Assembly: GCA_947259355.1 (NCBI GenBank) | Contig: CAMYMF010000038.1 | Location: 1 to 33,386 of the forward strand | Length of the DNA stretch: 33,386 bases | From: an uncultured Nitrospirota bacterium | GTDB taxonomy: Bacteria > CG2-30-53-67 | Direction: 5' to 3' | Made by a program: the position numbers and the translations under genes | Notes under the pieces: generated by a model | The model's database searches: none | Told to the model about the DNA's origin: nothing | Seen by the model: only the letters and a program-made list of their open reading frames with translations | Part shown: in pieces, positions 1 through 7,565 of the stretch | Numbering within the stretch: the stretch's first letter is position 1 | How the letters are laid out: every line of letters starts with the position of its first letter

Positions 1-1172
1 CGGGCGCGGGGGAAAACGGCGGCGAGGTGGTTGCCGAGGGGCCTCCCGAGGCGATCATCAAGAACCCCCGTTCCCTGACGGGGCGTTACCTCAGCGGACA
101 GCTGGGCATCCCCGTGCCCGCCCGTCGCCGCACGGCACGGCGGGGGAGCGTCACCATCATCGGCGCCACAGAGAACAATCTCAAGAAGATCGACGTCCGC
201 TTTCCTCTGGGTCTGTTCATCTGCGTCACCGGCCTTTCGGGATCGGGCAAGAGCACCCTCGTGGTGGAAGTCCTTTATAAGGCACTGGCCCAGCGGCTCT
301 TTCGCACGGGGATCCAGGCGGGAGCCCATGAGGATATACGAGGCCTGGAGCTTCTCGACAAGGTGATCGACGTCGACCAGTCCCCCATCGGGAGGACACC
401 GCGGTCCAATCCGGCCACCTACACCGGCGTCTTCACCGATATTCGTAACCTCTTCGCACAGGTTCCGGACGCGCGGTTGCGGGGCTACAAGGCCGGTCGT
501 TTCAGTTTCAACGTCAAGGGCGGGCGATGCGAAGCGTGTCAGGGCGACGGATTGATTAAGATTGAAATGCACTTCCTCCCGGACGTCTACGTGGCCTGCG
601 ATGTCTGTAAGGGGCGGCGTTACAATCGGGAGACCCTCGATATTCGCTACAAGGGCAAAAGCATCGCGGCGGTGCTCGACCTCACCGTGGCCCAGGCCCT
701 GCGCTTCTTCGAGAACATCCCGGGGATCCAGCGCAAACTGCAGACCCTCTACGACGTGGGACTGGAGTACATCAAGTTGGGCCAGTCCGCCACCACCCTA
801 TCGGGCGGGGAAGCACAGCGAGTGAAGCTTTCCAAAGAGCTCTCCCGCAAGAGCACCGGCAAGACCCTTTACATCCTGGATGAGCCCACCACGGGCCTGC
901 ACTTCGCAGACATTCAGAAGCTGTTGGACGTTCTCAATCGTCTGGTCGATTCGGGCAATACGGTGGTCATCATCGAACACAATCTGGACGTTGTCAAGAC
1001 GGCCGATTACATTATTGATCTCGGCCCCGAGGGGGGAGAGGGGGGCGGTCGAATCGTGGCCGCGGGAACACCCGAGGAGATCATGGACGTCCCGACTTCC
1101 TTCACCGGCCTCTATCTGAAGAGAACGCTGGGCGTCGGCAAAGCAGAAAAAAGCTGCCCCACCTGTTCATAG
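1..1172 (+). CDS. uvrA: UvrABC system protein A, C-terminal part (5' end outside window)
   Basis: This is the C-terminal part of the excision-repair damage sensor UvrA, an ABC-type ATPase that dimerises and loads UvrB on DNA lesions in the cytoplasm. The frame is open from the first bases of the window, and the residues before the first GTG (position 27) already fit UvrA, so the gene starts upstream. About 389 of the usual 940 or so residues are present. Visible motifs are the Walker [10 protein letters not shown] (about 230-260), the zinc-finger CxxC pair CEAC...CDVC (about 530-615), the ABC signature [11 protein letters not shown] (about 800-830) and the Walker B with D-loop [10 protein letters not shown] (about 870-905). 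The stop is TAG at 1170-1172. The next gene, aroF, has its own promoter overlapping this stop. Confidence 0.97.
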   Translation, partial: GAGENGGEVVAEGPPEAIIKNPRSLTGRYLSGQLGIPVPARRRTARRGSVTIIGATENNLKKIDVRFPLGLFICVTGLSGSGKSTLVVEVLYKALAQRLFRTGIQAGAHEDIRGLELLDKVIDVDQSPIGRTPRSNPATYTGVFTDIRNLFAQVPDARLRGYKAGRFSFNVKGGRCEACQGDGLIKIEMHFLPDVYVACDVCKGRRYNRETLDIRYKGKSIAAVLDLTVAQALRFFENIPGIQRKLQTLYDVGLEYIKLGQSATTLSGGEAQRVKLSKELSRKSTGKTLYILDEPTTGLHFADIQKLLDVLNRLVDSGNTVVIIEHNLDVVKTADYIIDLGPEGGEGGGRIVAAGTPEEIMDVPTSFTGLYLKRTLGVGKAEKSCPTCS

Positions 1173-1192
1173 GGCACAACGTCTGCTATAAT
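1164..1192 (+). promoter_or_regulatory. Extended -10 promoter upstream of aroF
   Basis: The sequence contains TGCTATAAT, a perfect extended -10 element (TGnTATAAT; hexamer 1187-1192). A poor -35 (TGTTCA, 1164-1169) lies 17 nt upstream and overlaps the end of uvrA. Transcription would start near 1199 and leave a leader of about 116 nt before the aroF ATG. I see no recognisable riboswitch or leader peptide in that leader. The assignment rests on consensus match only. Confidence 0.6.
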
Positions 1193-1314
1193 GAGGCACA
1201 TTCCGCCCGCAGCCTCGGTCTTCAGGACTGGGGGTTTTGGCCACCACCAGTTGCGCCGCCGCCATCCGGCAGGGGACGCACCAACGAGCGAAATGGATCG
1301 TACAGGGGGGTCCC

Positions 1315-2334
1315 ATGATCATCGTAATGGAAGCTGAAGCCACCGCCGAACAGCTGGAGAAGGTTCTGGAGAAGATCGAGGCACTGGGATACAAGCCCCA
1401 CGTCATGTACGGTGTGGAGCGCAACGTCATCGGTGCCATCGGCGATGAGCGGCACAAGACCAAACTCCAGGTGCTCGAGACCATGGCCGGTGTGGAGTCG
1501 GTGGTCCCCATCCTGCAGCCATACAAGCTGGCGAGCCTCGAAGTGCGCAAGGAACGCACCGAGATAACCGTCGGCAATGTGAGCATCGGTCGGGACACGT
1601 TGATGATCATTGCCGGCCCCTGCTCGGTGGAGAGTGAGGACCAGGTGCTCACCGCGGCCCGGGCGGTCAAAGAGGCCGGCGCCAATGTCTTTCGCGGGGG
1701 GGCCTTCAAGCCGCGCACCTCTCCCTATTCTTTCCAGGGCATGGGAGAGGATGGTTTGAAACTTCTTGCGTCGGCACGGGACGCCACGGGCCTTCCCATC
1801 ATTACGGAAGTGCTCAATCCCCGGGATCTGGATCTGGTCGCCCGGTATGCCGACATCCTTCAGATCGGCGCGCGCAACGTGCAGAATTTCTCGCTGCTCA
1901 AGGAAGTAGGCCAGACCATGAAACCGACCCTGCTGAAACGGGGGATGGCCACCACCATCAAGGAGTTCCTCATGTCGGCCGAGTATATCCTCTCCGAGGG
2001 CAATGACGCGGTCATTCTGTGCGAGCGAGGCATCCGGACCTTTGAAACGGCTACCCGCAACACCCTCGATTTGAGCTGTATCCCCGTGCTGCAGCGATTG
2101 AGCCACCTGCCCGTCGTCGTTGACCCGAGCCACGCCGTGGGCACCTGGCATTACGTGCCGGCCATGGCGAGAGCGGCCGTGGCCGCCGGCGCGGACGGTC
2201 TGATGATCGAAGTACATCCCATGCCTCCGGAGGCACTCTGTGACGGGGCCCAGTCCCTGAAACCAGAGCGCTTTGCGCAGCTGATTCAGGAGCTTGCTCC
2301 CATCGCCACCGCCGTCGGCAAGCGGATGCCCTGA
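1315..2334 (+). CDS. aroF: 3-deoxy-7-phosphoheptulonate (DAHP) synthase, type I-beta with N-terminal ferredoxin-like domain
   Basis: This enzyme condenses phosphoenolpyruvate with erythrose-4-phosphate, the entry step of the shikimate pathway. The ATG at 1315 is chosen because a purine-rich GGGGGG lies 4 nt upstream and the resulting 339-residue protein starts with the MIIVM strand typical of the Thermotoga-type enzyme; the longer frame from 1237 adds residues without family likeness. Residues 1-70 look like the ferredoxin-like regulatory domain. The TIM barrel follows with GPCSVE (101-106), [11 protein letters not shown] (132-142), KRG (208-210) and DPSH (270-273). Cys103, His273, Glu299 and Asp310 fit the metal ligands of the family. 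In related enzymes the N-terminal domain mediates feedback inhibition by aromatic amino acids; I infer the same here. It has its own promoter and is a single-gene unit. Confidence 0.95.
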   Translation: MIIVMEAEATAEQLEKVLEKIEALGYKPHVMYGVERNVIGAIGDERHKTKLQVLETMAGVESVVPILQPYKLASLEVRKERTEITVGNVSIGRDTLMIIAGPCSVESEDQVLTAARAVKEAGANVFRGGAFKPRTSPYSFQGMGEDGLKLLASARDATGLPIITEVLNPRDLDLVARYADILQIGARNVQNFSLLKEVGQTMKPTLLKRGMATTIKEFLMSAEYILSEGNDAVILCERGIRTFETATRNTLDLSCIPVLQRLSHLPVVVDPSHAVGTWHYVPAMARAAVAAGADGLMIEVHPMPPEALCDGAQSLKPERFAQLIQELAPIATAVGKRMP

Positions 2335-2377
2335 GCCGACACCCCACATGGTTCACTCGCGTTTTGCCCCATAGGCA

Positions 2378-2407
2378 TTGCCATGTCCGTCGCCCCAGTG
2401 TTATCAT
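2378..2407 (+). promoter_or_regulatory. Sigma70-like promoter upstream of the PilZ gene
   Basis: TTGCCA (2378-2383) and TATCAT (2402-2407) are separated by 18 nt. Each matches the sigma70 consensus at 5 of 6 positions. The predicted start near 2414 gives a leader of about 58 nt before the PilZ start codon. Confidence 0.5.
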
Positions 2408-2471
2408 GAAACTGTCTGCAGCCATTCGGTGCAAACACAAGCGGGGTGAACCGAATCCCAGGGAGGTGCAT

Positions 2472-2894
2472 ATGATCCCGGAGAGAAGATCGGATGAGCG
2501 CTATGCCGTGCTCGGATTGAACATGGTGGCAGAATACGCCTGCATCCCGACGGACCCACCTGTCGTGCCGGACGTGAGTGAACTCGACGCGTTCTCCCAG
2601 GAATTCCACGCGGCGGTGGTTCACAATCTCAGTCGGGGCGGGGCCTGTGTGTCGGTGCAGCGCGCGGACGTGGGTCGGGGTCGGGAAATTGAACTCTTTC
2701 TCACCGTGAGCGATCCGTCGGGTCGTGACAAGTCAGACTACCTGACGCTGGAATTGGTGGCAAAGGCCGTCTGGGTCACCGAAGATGCCGCCGGCTACCG
2801 GGTCGGCCTGCAGTTCGTGGAAGTGCCGGAGAACTTTAATGATCTCTTCGCCCGTCTCGTCAAGCGATTGACCCAAAGACAAACGGTATCGTAG
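2472..2894 (+). CDS. PilZ domain protein, putative c-di-GMP receptor
   Basis: This is a 140-residue cytoplasmic protein made almost entirely of one PilZ domain. The ATG at 2472 is preceded by GGGAGGTG (2461-2468). The domain opens with the RRSDERY arginine motif at residues 5-11 (RxxxR) and continues with the NLSRGG motif (D/NxSxxG), the two halves of the c-di-GMP binding surface. The linker between them is somewhat long. No enzymatic or membrane domain is attached, so it probably acts as a stand-alone adaptor in motility, exopolysaccharide or surface-behaviour control; the target cannot be read from the context. It lies between aroF (same strand) and a convergent protease gene, with its own promoter-like sequence and a downstream hairpin. 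Confidence 0.85.
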   Translation: MIPERRSDERYAVLGLNMVAEYACIPTDPPVVPDVSELDAFSQEFHAAVVHNLSRGGACVSVQRADVGRGREIELFLTVSDPSGRDKSDYLTLELVAKAVWVTEDAAGYRVGLQFVEVPENFNDLFARLVKRLTQRQTVS

Positions 2895-2896
2895 AC

Positions 2897-2926
2897 CCGC
2901 TGGCAACGCCGGGAGTTGCCCAGCGG
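2897..2926. terminator. Strong hairpin between convergent PilZ and protease genes
   Basis: CCGCTGGCAAC (2897-2907) pairs with GTTGCCCAGCGG (2915-2926), with one bulged C and a 7-nt loop. It sits immediately after the PilZ stop codon and before the end of the convergent protease gene. No T-run follows on either strand, so it may act as a bidirectional hairpin or 3'-end stabiliser, not a classic intrinsic terminator. Confidence 0.45.
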
Positions 2927-2980
2927 CCCCTTCCCCTGAATGCGGTCCCATTCCAGTACCGTATCCAGGCACACGTCCCG

Positions 2981-5401
2981 TCACGCCTCGTCGCTCTCCT
3001 CACCCTCGTCACGATCGTTTTCCTCGAGTTTCTCGTGCATGGCGCCCAGAGCCGCCTGGACCAATGCATTGAAGGTCCCCGGCGGAAAGGTGCCATCTGC
3101 TCGAACTTCGCCCGCGTCCAGGCCGGTGAGCAGCGCCACCGCCTCGTCCATCTGCTTCACTTCGTAGACATGGAACAGCCCCTCCTTCACGGCGTCCACC
3201 ACTTCCCGGGTGAGGCAGAGGTGCTGCACGTTTTGATGGGGAATGATCACGCCGTGCGCGCCCGTGAGCGAGCGATTTCGACAGGTCTGAAAGAATCCCT
3301 CAATCTTTTCGTTGACCCCGCCGATGGGCTGCATCTCGCCGTGCTGGTTGATGGATCCCGTAATGGCGAGGTTCTGTCGAACGGGCACTCCCGCTAGACT
3401 GGAGAGAATAGCAATCAGTTCCGCGGCAGACGCGCTGTCGCCGTCCACTTCGCTGTAGGACTGCTCAAAGGCCACACTCGCGGAGAGTGACAGGGGATGC
3501 TCTTGCGCGTAACGGCCCCCCAGATAGTTGGACAGAATCATGACCCCTTTGCTGTGGGTCTTGCCGGACAGCTCCACCTCCCGCTCGATATTGATGACCC
3601 CTTTGCGCCCCAGGTAGGTCCGTGACGTGATACGGCTCGGCTTGCCGAAGCTGTAATCGCCGACGGAGTATACGACCAGACCGTTGACCTGCCCCACCTT
3701 CTCTCCCGCCACATCCAACATCAAGACCTCTTCATCAATCTCTTCCTGAATCCGCTCTTCCATCAGGTTGCTGCGATAGACCTGCTCCTGGCGCGCCTTC
3801 TCCACGTGACGGGCCGATACGATGCTCGCCCCTTCTTCGGAAGCCCAGAAGGCTGCCTCCCGGATGAGACTGGCCACTTCATTGAATTGCAGAGAGAGCC
3901 GCTCCTTGTGATCCACCATCCGGGTGATTTGATTCAGCAGCTCAATGACCCCGCCCCGGTCGAGGTGCATTAGATTCTCTTCGCGGCAGACCTTGGCCGC
4001 GAACTGGACGTACCGGGTCATTTCTTCTTCGGACCGCTGGGTCCGGGTGTTGAAGTCGGCCTTCACCTTGAACAGCTTGCCGAAGTCTTCATCGTAGAGC
4101 TGCAGCAGGGAGTAGATGTAGGAGCTGCCGATCACCACCACCTTCAAGTCCACGGGGATGGGCTCCGGTTTCAGCCCGGACACGGAGAGCACACCGTACA
4201 ATTCACCCAGATCCTCGATGGCCAGCTCGTTCTTGGTGATGGTTTTTTTCAGGGCTTCCCAGGACAGGGGATGGGTCAGCAAATCCAATACATGCAGCAA
4301 CAGGTAGCCGCCGCTGGCTTTCAGCAGCGCCCCGGCGCGGATCATGGTGAAATCGGTCTGCAGCGTCCCCAGTCGGGCTCGCTTTTCGATCCGGCCGACG
4401 AGATTGGGATAGGTCGGGTTGGTCTCCTCAATGACCGGTGCGCCCGCCGCTCCGGCGTGATCCACCAGGAGATTCACCCGGTAGCGGGTGTAGTGACGAT
4501 CCTCATGGTTGCCCGCCTGTGTCAACAGGGCCAGTTCCGGTTGAGAGGAAGGGAGGAAGTCCCGAAAGTTCCTGAGGACATCCGCGTAGGCATCTTTCAG
4601 GTACTGAACGATTTTCGCGTGGTTCTTGTACTTGTCCTGTAGCGTTTTGAACCGCGCTTCGATGGTAAAGTTGGTGGCCTCGTGATTGAATGTCTGCAGC
4701 GTTTCCTCGGTCTCCTTGTCCAGTTCCTGGAACTTGAGCAGCAGATCCCGCAGATAATCCGAGATGACCCGTTGTCCTTCTTCAATCTTTTTCTGCTCTC
4801 CCACCGAGAGCCGCTGGGCTTCCTCCTGGCCTAACGGCTTGCCCTGCCGCATCGGTTTGAAGCTGAAACCGGTGCGGGTGCTCTTTATTTCAAACCCCAG
4901 ATCCCGTCCCTTGTTTACCACCTCTTCAAAGAGGGCCTGCTTGCGCCGGTTTCCGCGCTCGATAATCTGATCGCGTTGTTCGATGTAGTCCTTGCTTTGG
5001 AAGACCTCGGGGACTTTGGCCTTCAGATAGAGCACCAACTCATTCATCTCGTGCTGGAACTCCCGGCCTTCGCCCGCCGGCAATTGAATCCCTCTCGGGC
5101 ACTCGGGATGTTGAAAGTTGTGCACATAACACCAGTCGCAGGGCACGGCGCCGTCCTGTGCAAGCTGGCGCACCACCCGGCGGATGAGCGTGCTCTTCCC
5201 GGTGCCCGGGCGTCCCGAGGCATAGATGTTGTAGCCCTTCTGACGCATGCGCAGACCGAAGGAGAGCGCCTTGACCGCGCGGTCCTGTCCGATGGTGGCA
5301 TCTAGAGAGGCCACATCCTCCGTGGTTTCAAACGGAAGGTGAGACAAATCGACGGAGGACCTCAGAAGCGCCGGGTCGACACGATAGGCATTGGGATTCA
5401 T
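2981..5401 (-). CDS. Lon-related ATP-dependent protease (AAA_32/Lon C-terminal type)
   Basis: This 806-residue cytoplasmic AAA+ serine protease is of the Lon-related (LonH/YcbZ-like) family, not Lon itself: it lacks the Lon substrate-binding N-domain and begins directly with the ATPase part. Walker A GRPGTGKST is at residues 63-71. A long helical insertion follows (about 120-300). The Lon-type proteolytic domain fills the last 250 residues, with catalytic Ser656 in DGDSAS and Lys699 in GGVNEK, 43 residues apart as in Lon. The C-terminus is acidic. AGGAGG lies 6 nt before the ATG at 5401. Substrates of this family are poorly known; protein quality control is the likely role. It is transcribed after the small Cys-motif gene (160-nt gap) and could share its transcript. 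Confidence 0.93.
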   Translation of the reverse strand: MNPNAYRVDPALLRSSVDLSHLPFETTEDVASLDATIGQDRAVKALSFGLRMRQKGYNIYASGRPGTGKSTLIRRVVRQLAQDGAVPCDWCYVHNFQHPECPRGIQLPAGEGREFQHEMNELVLYLKAKVPEVFQSKDYIEQRDQIIERGNRRKQALFEEVVNKGRDLGFEIKSTRTGFSFKPMRQGKPLGQEEAQRLSVGEQKKIEEGQRVISDYLRDLLLKFQELDKETEETLQTFNHEATNFTIEARFKTLQDKYKNHAKIVQYLKDAYADVLRNFRDFLPSSQPELALLTQAGNHEDRHYTRYRVNLLVDHAGAAGAPVIEETNPTYPNLVGRIEKRARLGTLQTDFTMIRAGALLKASGGYLLLHVLDLLTHPLSWEALKKTITKNELAIEDLGELYGVLSVSGLKPEPIPVDLKVVVIGSSYIYSLLQLYDEDFGKLFKVKADFNTRTQRSEEEMTRYVQFAAKVCREENLMHLDRGGVIELLNQITRMVDHKERLSLQFNEVASLIREAAFWASEEGASIVSARHVEKARQEQVYRSNLMEERIQEEIDEEVLMLDVAGEKVGQVNGLVVYSVGDYSFGKPSRITSRTYLGRKGVINIEREVELSGKTHSKGVMILSNYLGGRYAQEHPLSLSASVAFEQSYSEVDGDSASAAELIAILSSLAGVPVRQNLAITGSINQHGEMQPIGGVNEKIEGFFQTCRNRSLTGAHGVIIPHQNVQHLCLTREVVDAVKEGLFHVYEVKQMDEAVALLTGLDAGEVRADGTFPPGTFNALVQAALGAMHEKLEENDRDEGEESDEA

Positions 5402-5561
5402 GGGAATCCTCCTGACCGATGGGGCCGCAGGGTCTGTGGATCCCTACAAGAATCGTTTGTCGCAGCGGTTTCGGATCGTCCTCTCAGCCCCGCCGACAAA
5501 GGCGCCCCTCAGGGCAGGCCAGGCAAAGGGTACTGCCCACAAGGTGCCCTTGGGGCGATGC

Positions 5562-5930
5562 CTACTTGATGGCCTTGGGATGGCACAGTTGATTCTTTTC
5601 CGAGGCGACACGGCCGCAGGTATCACAAGCGAATTTAATCGCGGCCACCTTGGGCTTGCACAGATGCCTTGCATTCGTTGACGTCAACCCACAGTGATCG
5701 CACGTGTAGCTCTTGGTGGCCATGACCGGCGTGCAGAGATGTCCCTTCTCAGAGGCCACCCGTCCGCAGGTGCTGCAGGTGTAGGCGGCCGCCTTTTTTG
5801 CTTTCGAGGCTGCAGGCTTGCTCTTCGCGCGTGTGGTCTTCTTCTTGGTGCGTGCTGCCTTCCCAGTAGCGCTTGAAGATTTCGCTTTCTTTTTCGTCTT
5901 CTCTGCCTTCTTTCTGGTTGCCCTGGCCAT
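5562..5930 (-). CDS. Small lysine-rich protein with three CxxCG...LC-P zinc-binding-like repeats
   Basis: I do not recognise a named family. The 122-residue protein has two parts. Residues 1-48 are extremely rich in Lys, Ala, Arg and Ser, like a histone H1-type or nucleoid-protein tail. Residues 49-122 hold three repeats of about 25 residues: [36 protein letters not shown] and [18 protein letters not shown]. Each has a CxxCG pair followed about 10 residues later by (H/Q)LCxP, so each could bind one metal through three Cys plus His in repeats 1 and 2. A plausible role is nucleic-acid binding, but this is inference. GGGAGGCGAG precedes the ATG. It has a good promoter candidate about 150 nt upstream and is followed by the Lon-related protease. 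Confidence 0.8.
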   Translation of the reverse strand: MARATRKKAEKTKKKAKSSSATGKAARTKKKTTRAKSKPAASKAKKAAAYTCSTCGRVASEKGHLCTPVMATKSYTCDHCGLTSTNARHLCKPKVAAIKFACDTCGRVASEKNQLCHPKAIK

Positions 5931-6083
5931 GATGCTCGCCTCCCTTTGCTTGAATGATGGAACATTCCGGCGCCGACCCCTGCGGCAACACCCGGATGCC
6001 CGACGGTCAAATCACGCACCCTTGGCAACCCCCGATCTCCTTCCTCGCAGCGAATGCCCCCGGGGCGCTCCAACGGTGACCAG

Positions 6084-6112
6084 AAGGTACCAAACCTGTC
6101 AGAGCCCGTCAA
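6084..6112 (-). promoter_or_regulatory. Promoter candidate for the lysine-rich Cys-motif gene
   Basis: Reading leftward, TTGACG (6112-6107) and TACCTT (6089-6084) are 17 nt apart, and the -10 is preceded by TGG (extended -10). The -35 matches consensus at 5 of 6 positions; the -10 hexamer itself is weak. The predicted leader is about 145 nt. Confidence 0.45.
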
Positions 6113-6199
6113 GCGACGCGAGAGGTCCGGCAGAGCCCTGCCGAGCACACACAGGCTCCCCAGAGCGATGCCGGCCCATTCCCATCGATTGTTTTTGCC

Positions 6200-6228
6200 T
6201 TGACTTGTGCAGCTTATGTGTGAATACT
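6200..6228 (+). promoter_or_regulatory. Promoter candidate for hisI-hisG
   Basis: TTGACT (6200-6205) and AATACT (6223-6228) are separated by 17 nt in a locally AT-rich stretch. Transcription would begin near 6235, about 45 nt before hisI. It is the best sigma70-like match in this gap on the + strand. Confidence 0.55.
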
Positions 6229-6266
6229 GTGGATTTTTTCGCGACAACCACTTCAGGAGCCATACC

Positions 6267-6293
6267 ATGGGGTCTGATCATGAACGCCGTTGA
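6267..6293 (+). other. Eight-codon upstream ORF overlapping the hisI start
   Basis: CAGGAG (6254-6259) is placed 7 nt before the ATG at 6267, which opens a short frame (MGSDHERR) ending in TGA at 6291-6293, just inside hisI. The hisI ATG at 6280 has only a weak GGGG at 6269-6272. Translation of the short frame could feed ribosomes to hisI. It has one His codon, so it is not a classic his attenuator peptide. Whether it is translated is unknown. Confidence 0.3.
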
Positions 6294-6657
6294 CTTCAAG
6301 AAAGGACAAGGTCTGCTCCCCGCCATCGTCCAGGATGCCGCCACGGGGGAGGTGCTGATGCTGGCCTACATGAATGCGGAAGCCCTGAAGCAGACCGCCG
6401 AAACGAAGCGCGCCTGTTTTTTCAGCCGATCGCGCAACCAGCTTTGGGTCAAAGGGGAAACCTCCGGACACACACAGCAGGTGAAAGAAATTCTTATCGA
6501 CTGCGACGGCGACAGCATTCTTCTCAGAGTGGAGCAGGCCGGCGGTGCAGCCTGTCACACCGGATACCGAAGCTGCTTTCACCGCACCCTGCAGGGCGAC
6601 CTAGCGGAAAGGGCGGGCCGGCGCGTCTTTGATCCCAAGGAGGTCTACGGTGAATAA
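6280..6657 (+). CDS. hisI: Phosphoribosyl-AMP cyclohydrolase
   Basis: This enzyme opens the adenine ring of phosphoribosyl-AMP, the third step of histidine biosynthesis. The protein is 125 residues, the length of a stand-alone HisI without a fused HisE pyrophosphohydrolase domain. Family motifs are [16 protein letters not shown], the metal site DCDGD and the C-terminal CHTGYRSCF, which supply the Asp and Cys residues for Mg and Zn. It opens a two-gene unit with hisG, whose GTG start overlaps its end by 8 nt. ATG 6280 is the only plausible in-frame start; its own ribosome-binding site is weak and may depend on the short frame just upstream. The rest of the his pathway is not in the window. Confidence 0.95.
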   Translation: MNAVDFKKGQGLLPAIVQDAATGEVLMLAYMNAEALKQTAETKRACFFSRSRNQLWVKGETSGHTQQVKEILIDCDGDSILLRVEQAGGAACHTGYRSCFHRTLQGDLAERAGRRVFDPKEVYGE

Positions 6658-7522
6658 GTTGAAGCTGGGAATCCCCAAGGGAAGTCTGGAGCGAGCCACC
6701 ATTGCCCTCTTTGATAAGTCGGGCTGGCAGATTCGAACCCATGCGAGGAACTATTTTCCTTCCATCGACGACCCGGAGATCGCCTGCGCCCTGGTGCGTG
6801 CCCAGGAAATGCCCCGCTATGTTCAGGATGGAACCCTGGACGTCGGTCTAACCGGCCGGGACTGGTTGCTCGAGAACGAAGCGGATGTGAAGATAATCTG
6901 CGATCTCGTCTACTCCAAGGCCAGTCAGAAACCGGCCCGATGGGTCGTGGCCGTGGCGGGCGACTCCCCCATCCGGGCGCTCGCCGATTTGGAAGGCAAG
7001 ACCGTCTCCACGGAACTGGTGCGCTATACGCGGCGCTACTTCGAGGAACGAAGTATCAAGGTGAATGTGGAATTCTCCTGGGGTGCCACCGAGGCCAAGG
7101 TCGTGGAAGGTCTCGTGGATGCCGTGGTGGAGATCACAGAAACGGAAAGCACCATCCGGGCCCACGGGCTGCGGATCATCCACGACATGCTGGAAACAAA
7201 CACCCAACTGGTGGCCAATCAGGACGCTTGGCGCGATCCCTGGAAACGGGAAAAGATCGAGAACATGGCCACCCTCCTGCAGTCCGCCCTGCGGGCCGAG
7301 CGAATGGTCGGCCTGAAAATGAACGTTCCCAAGAGCAAGCTGAAGGATCTGGTGACGACGTTGCCCAGCATCACCGCCCCCACCATCTCTCCCCTCTACG
7401 AGAGCGACTGGGTCTCGGTGGAGACCGTCATCTCCGAGGAAGCCGTTCGGGAGCTCGTCCCCAAGCTGATGCGTCAGGGTGCGGAGGGGATTATTGAATA
7501 TACACTGAACAAGCTGATCTGA
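6650..7522 (+). CDS. hisG: ATP phosphoribosyltransferase, long form
   Basis: This enzyme joins ATP and PRPP in the committed step of histidine synthesis. The GTG at 6650 is chosen because a perfect AAGGAGG (6637-6643) sits 6 nt upstream and the N-terminus then reads [12 protein letters not shown], the usual HisG opening. The 290-residue length marks the long form, which carries a C-terminal ACT-like domain for histidine feedback (about 215-290) and does not need HisZ. Catalytic-domain features are [12 protein letters not shown] and the PRPP-loop region [14 protein letters not shown]. It overlaps hisI and is presumably translationally coupled. It converges on the sucrose synthase gene with a gap of only 43 nt that has no clear terminator. 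Confidence 0.95.
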   Translation: MNKLKLGIPKGSLERATIALFDKSGWQIRTHARNYFPSIDDPEIACALVRAQEMPRYVQDGTLDVGLTGRDWLLENEADVKIICDLVYSKASQKPARWVVAVAGDSPIRALADLEGKTVSTELVRYTRRYFEERSIKVNVEFSWGATEAKVVEGLVDAVVEITETESTIRAHGLRIIHDMLETNTQLVANQDAWRDPWKREKIENMATLLQSALRAERMVGLKMNVPKSKLKDLVTTLPSITAPTISPLYESDWVSVETVISEEAVRELVPKLMRQGAEGIIEYTLNKLI

Positions 7523-7565
7523 CACGATCCGGTCTGATCTGCTTCCGCCTTCCCTCCTTCGGCGT

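Larger units (their letters stand above)
5931..6279. other. Divergent intergenic region of 349 nt
   Basis: This gap separates the Cys-motif gene (leftward) from hisI (rightward). It carries one promoter candidate for each direction (annotated separately) and a short coding-like ATG with a good ribosome-binding site just before hisI. I see no RNA gene or repeat in the remainder. Open frames crossing it are extensions of hisI or antisense to the Cys-motif gene and have no start signals. Confidence 0.6.

Noticed and set aside
1222-2349. 375-codon open frame on the minus strand opposite aroF
   Set aside because: It is antisense to a clear DAHP synthase, has no family likeness, and is the usual GC-rich shadow frame.
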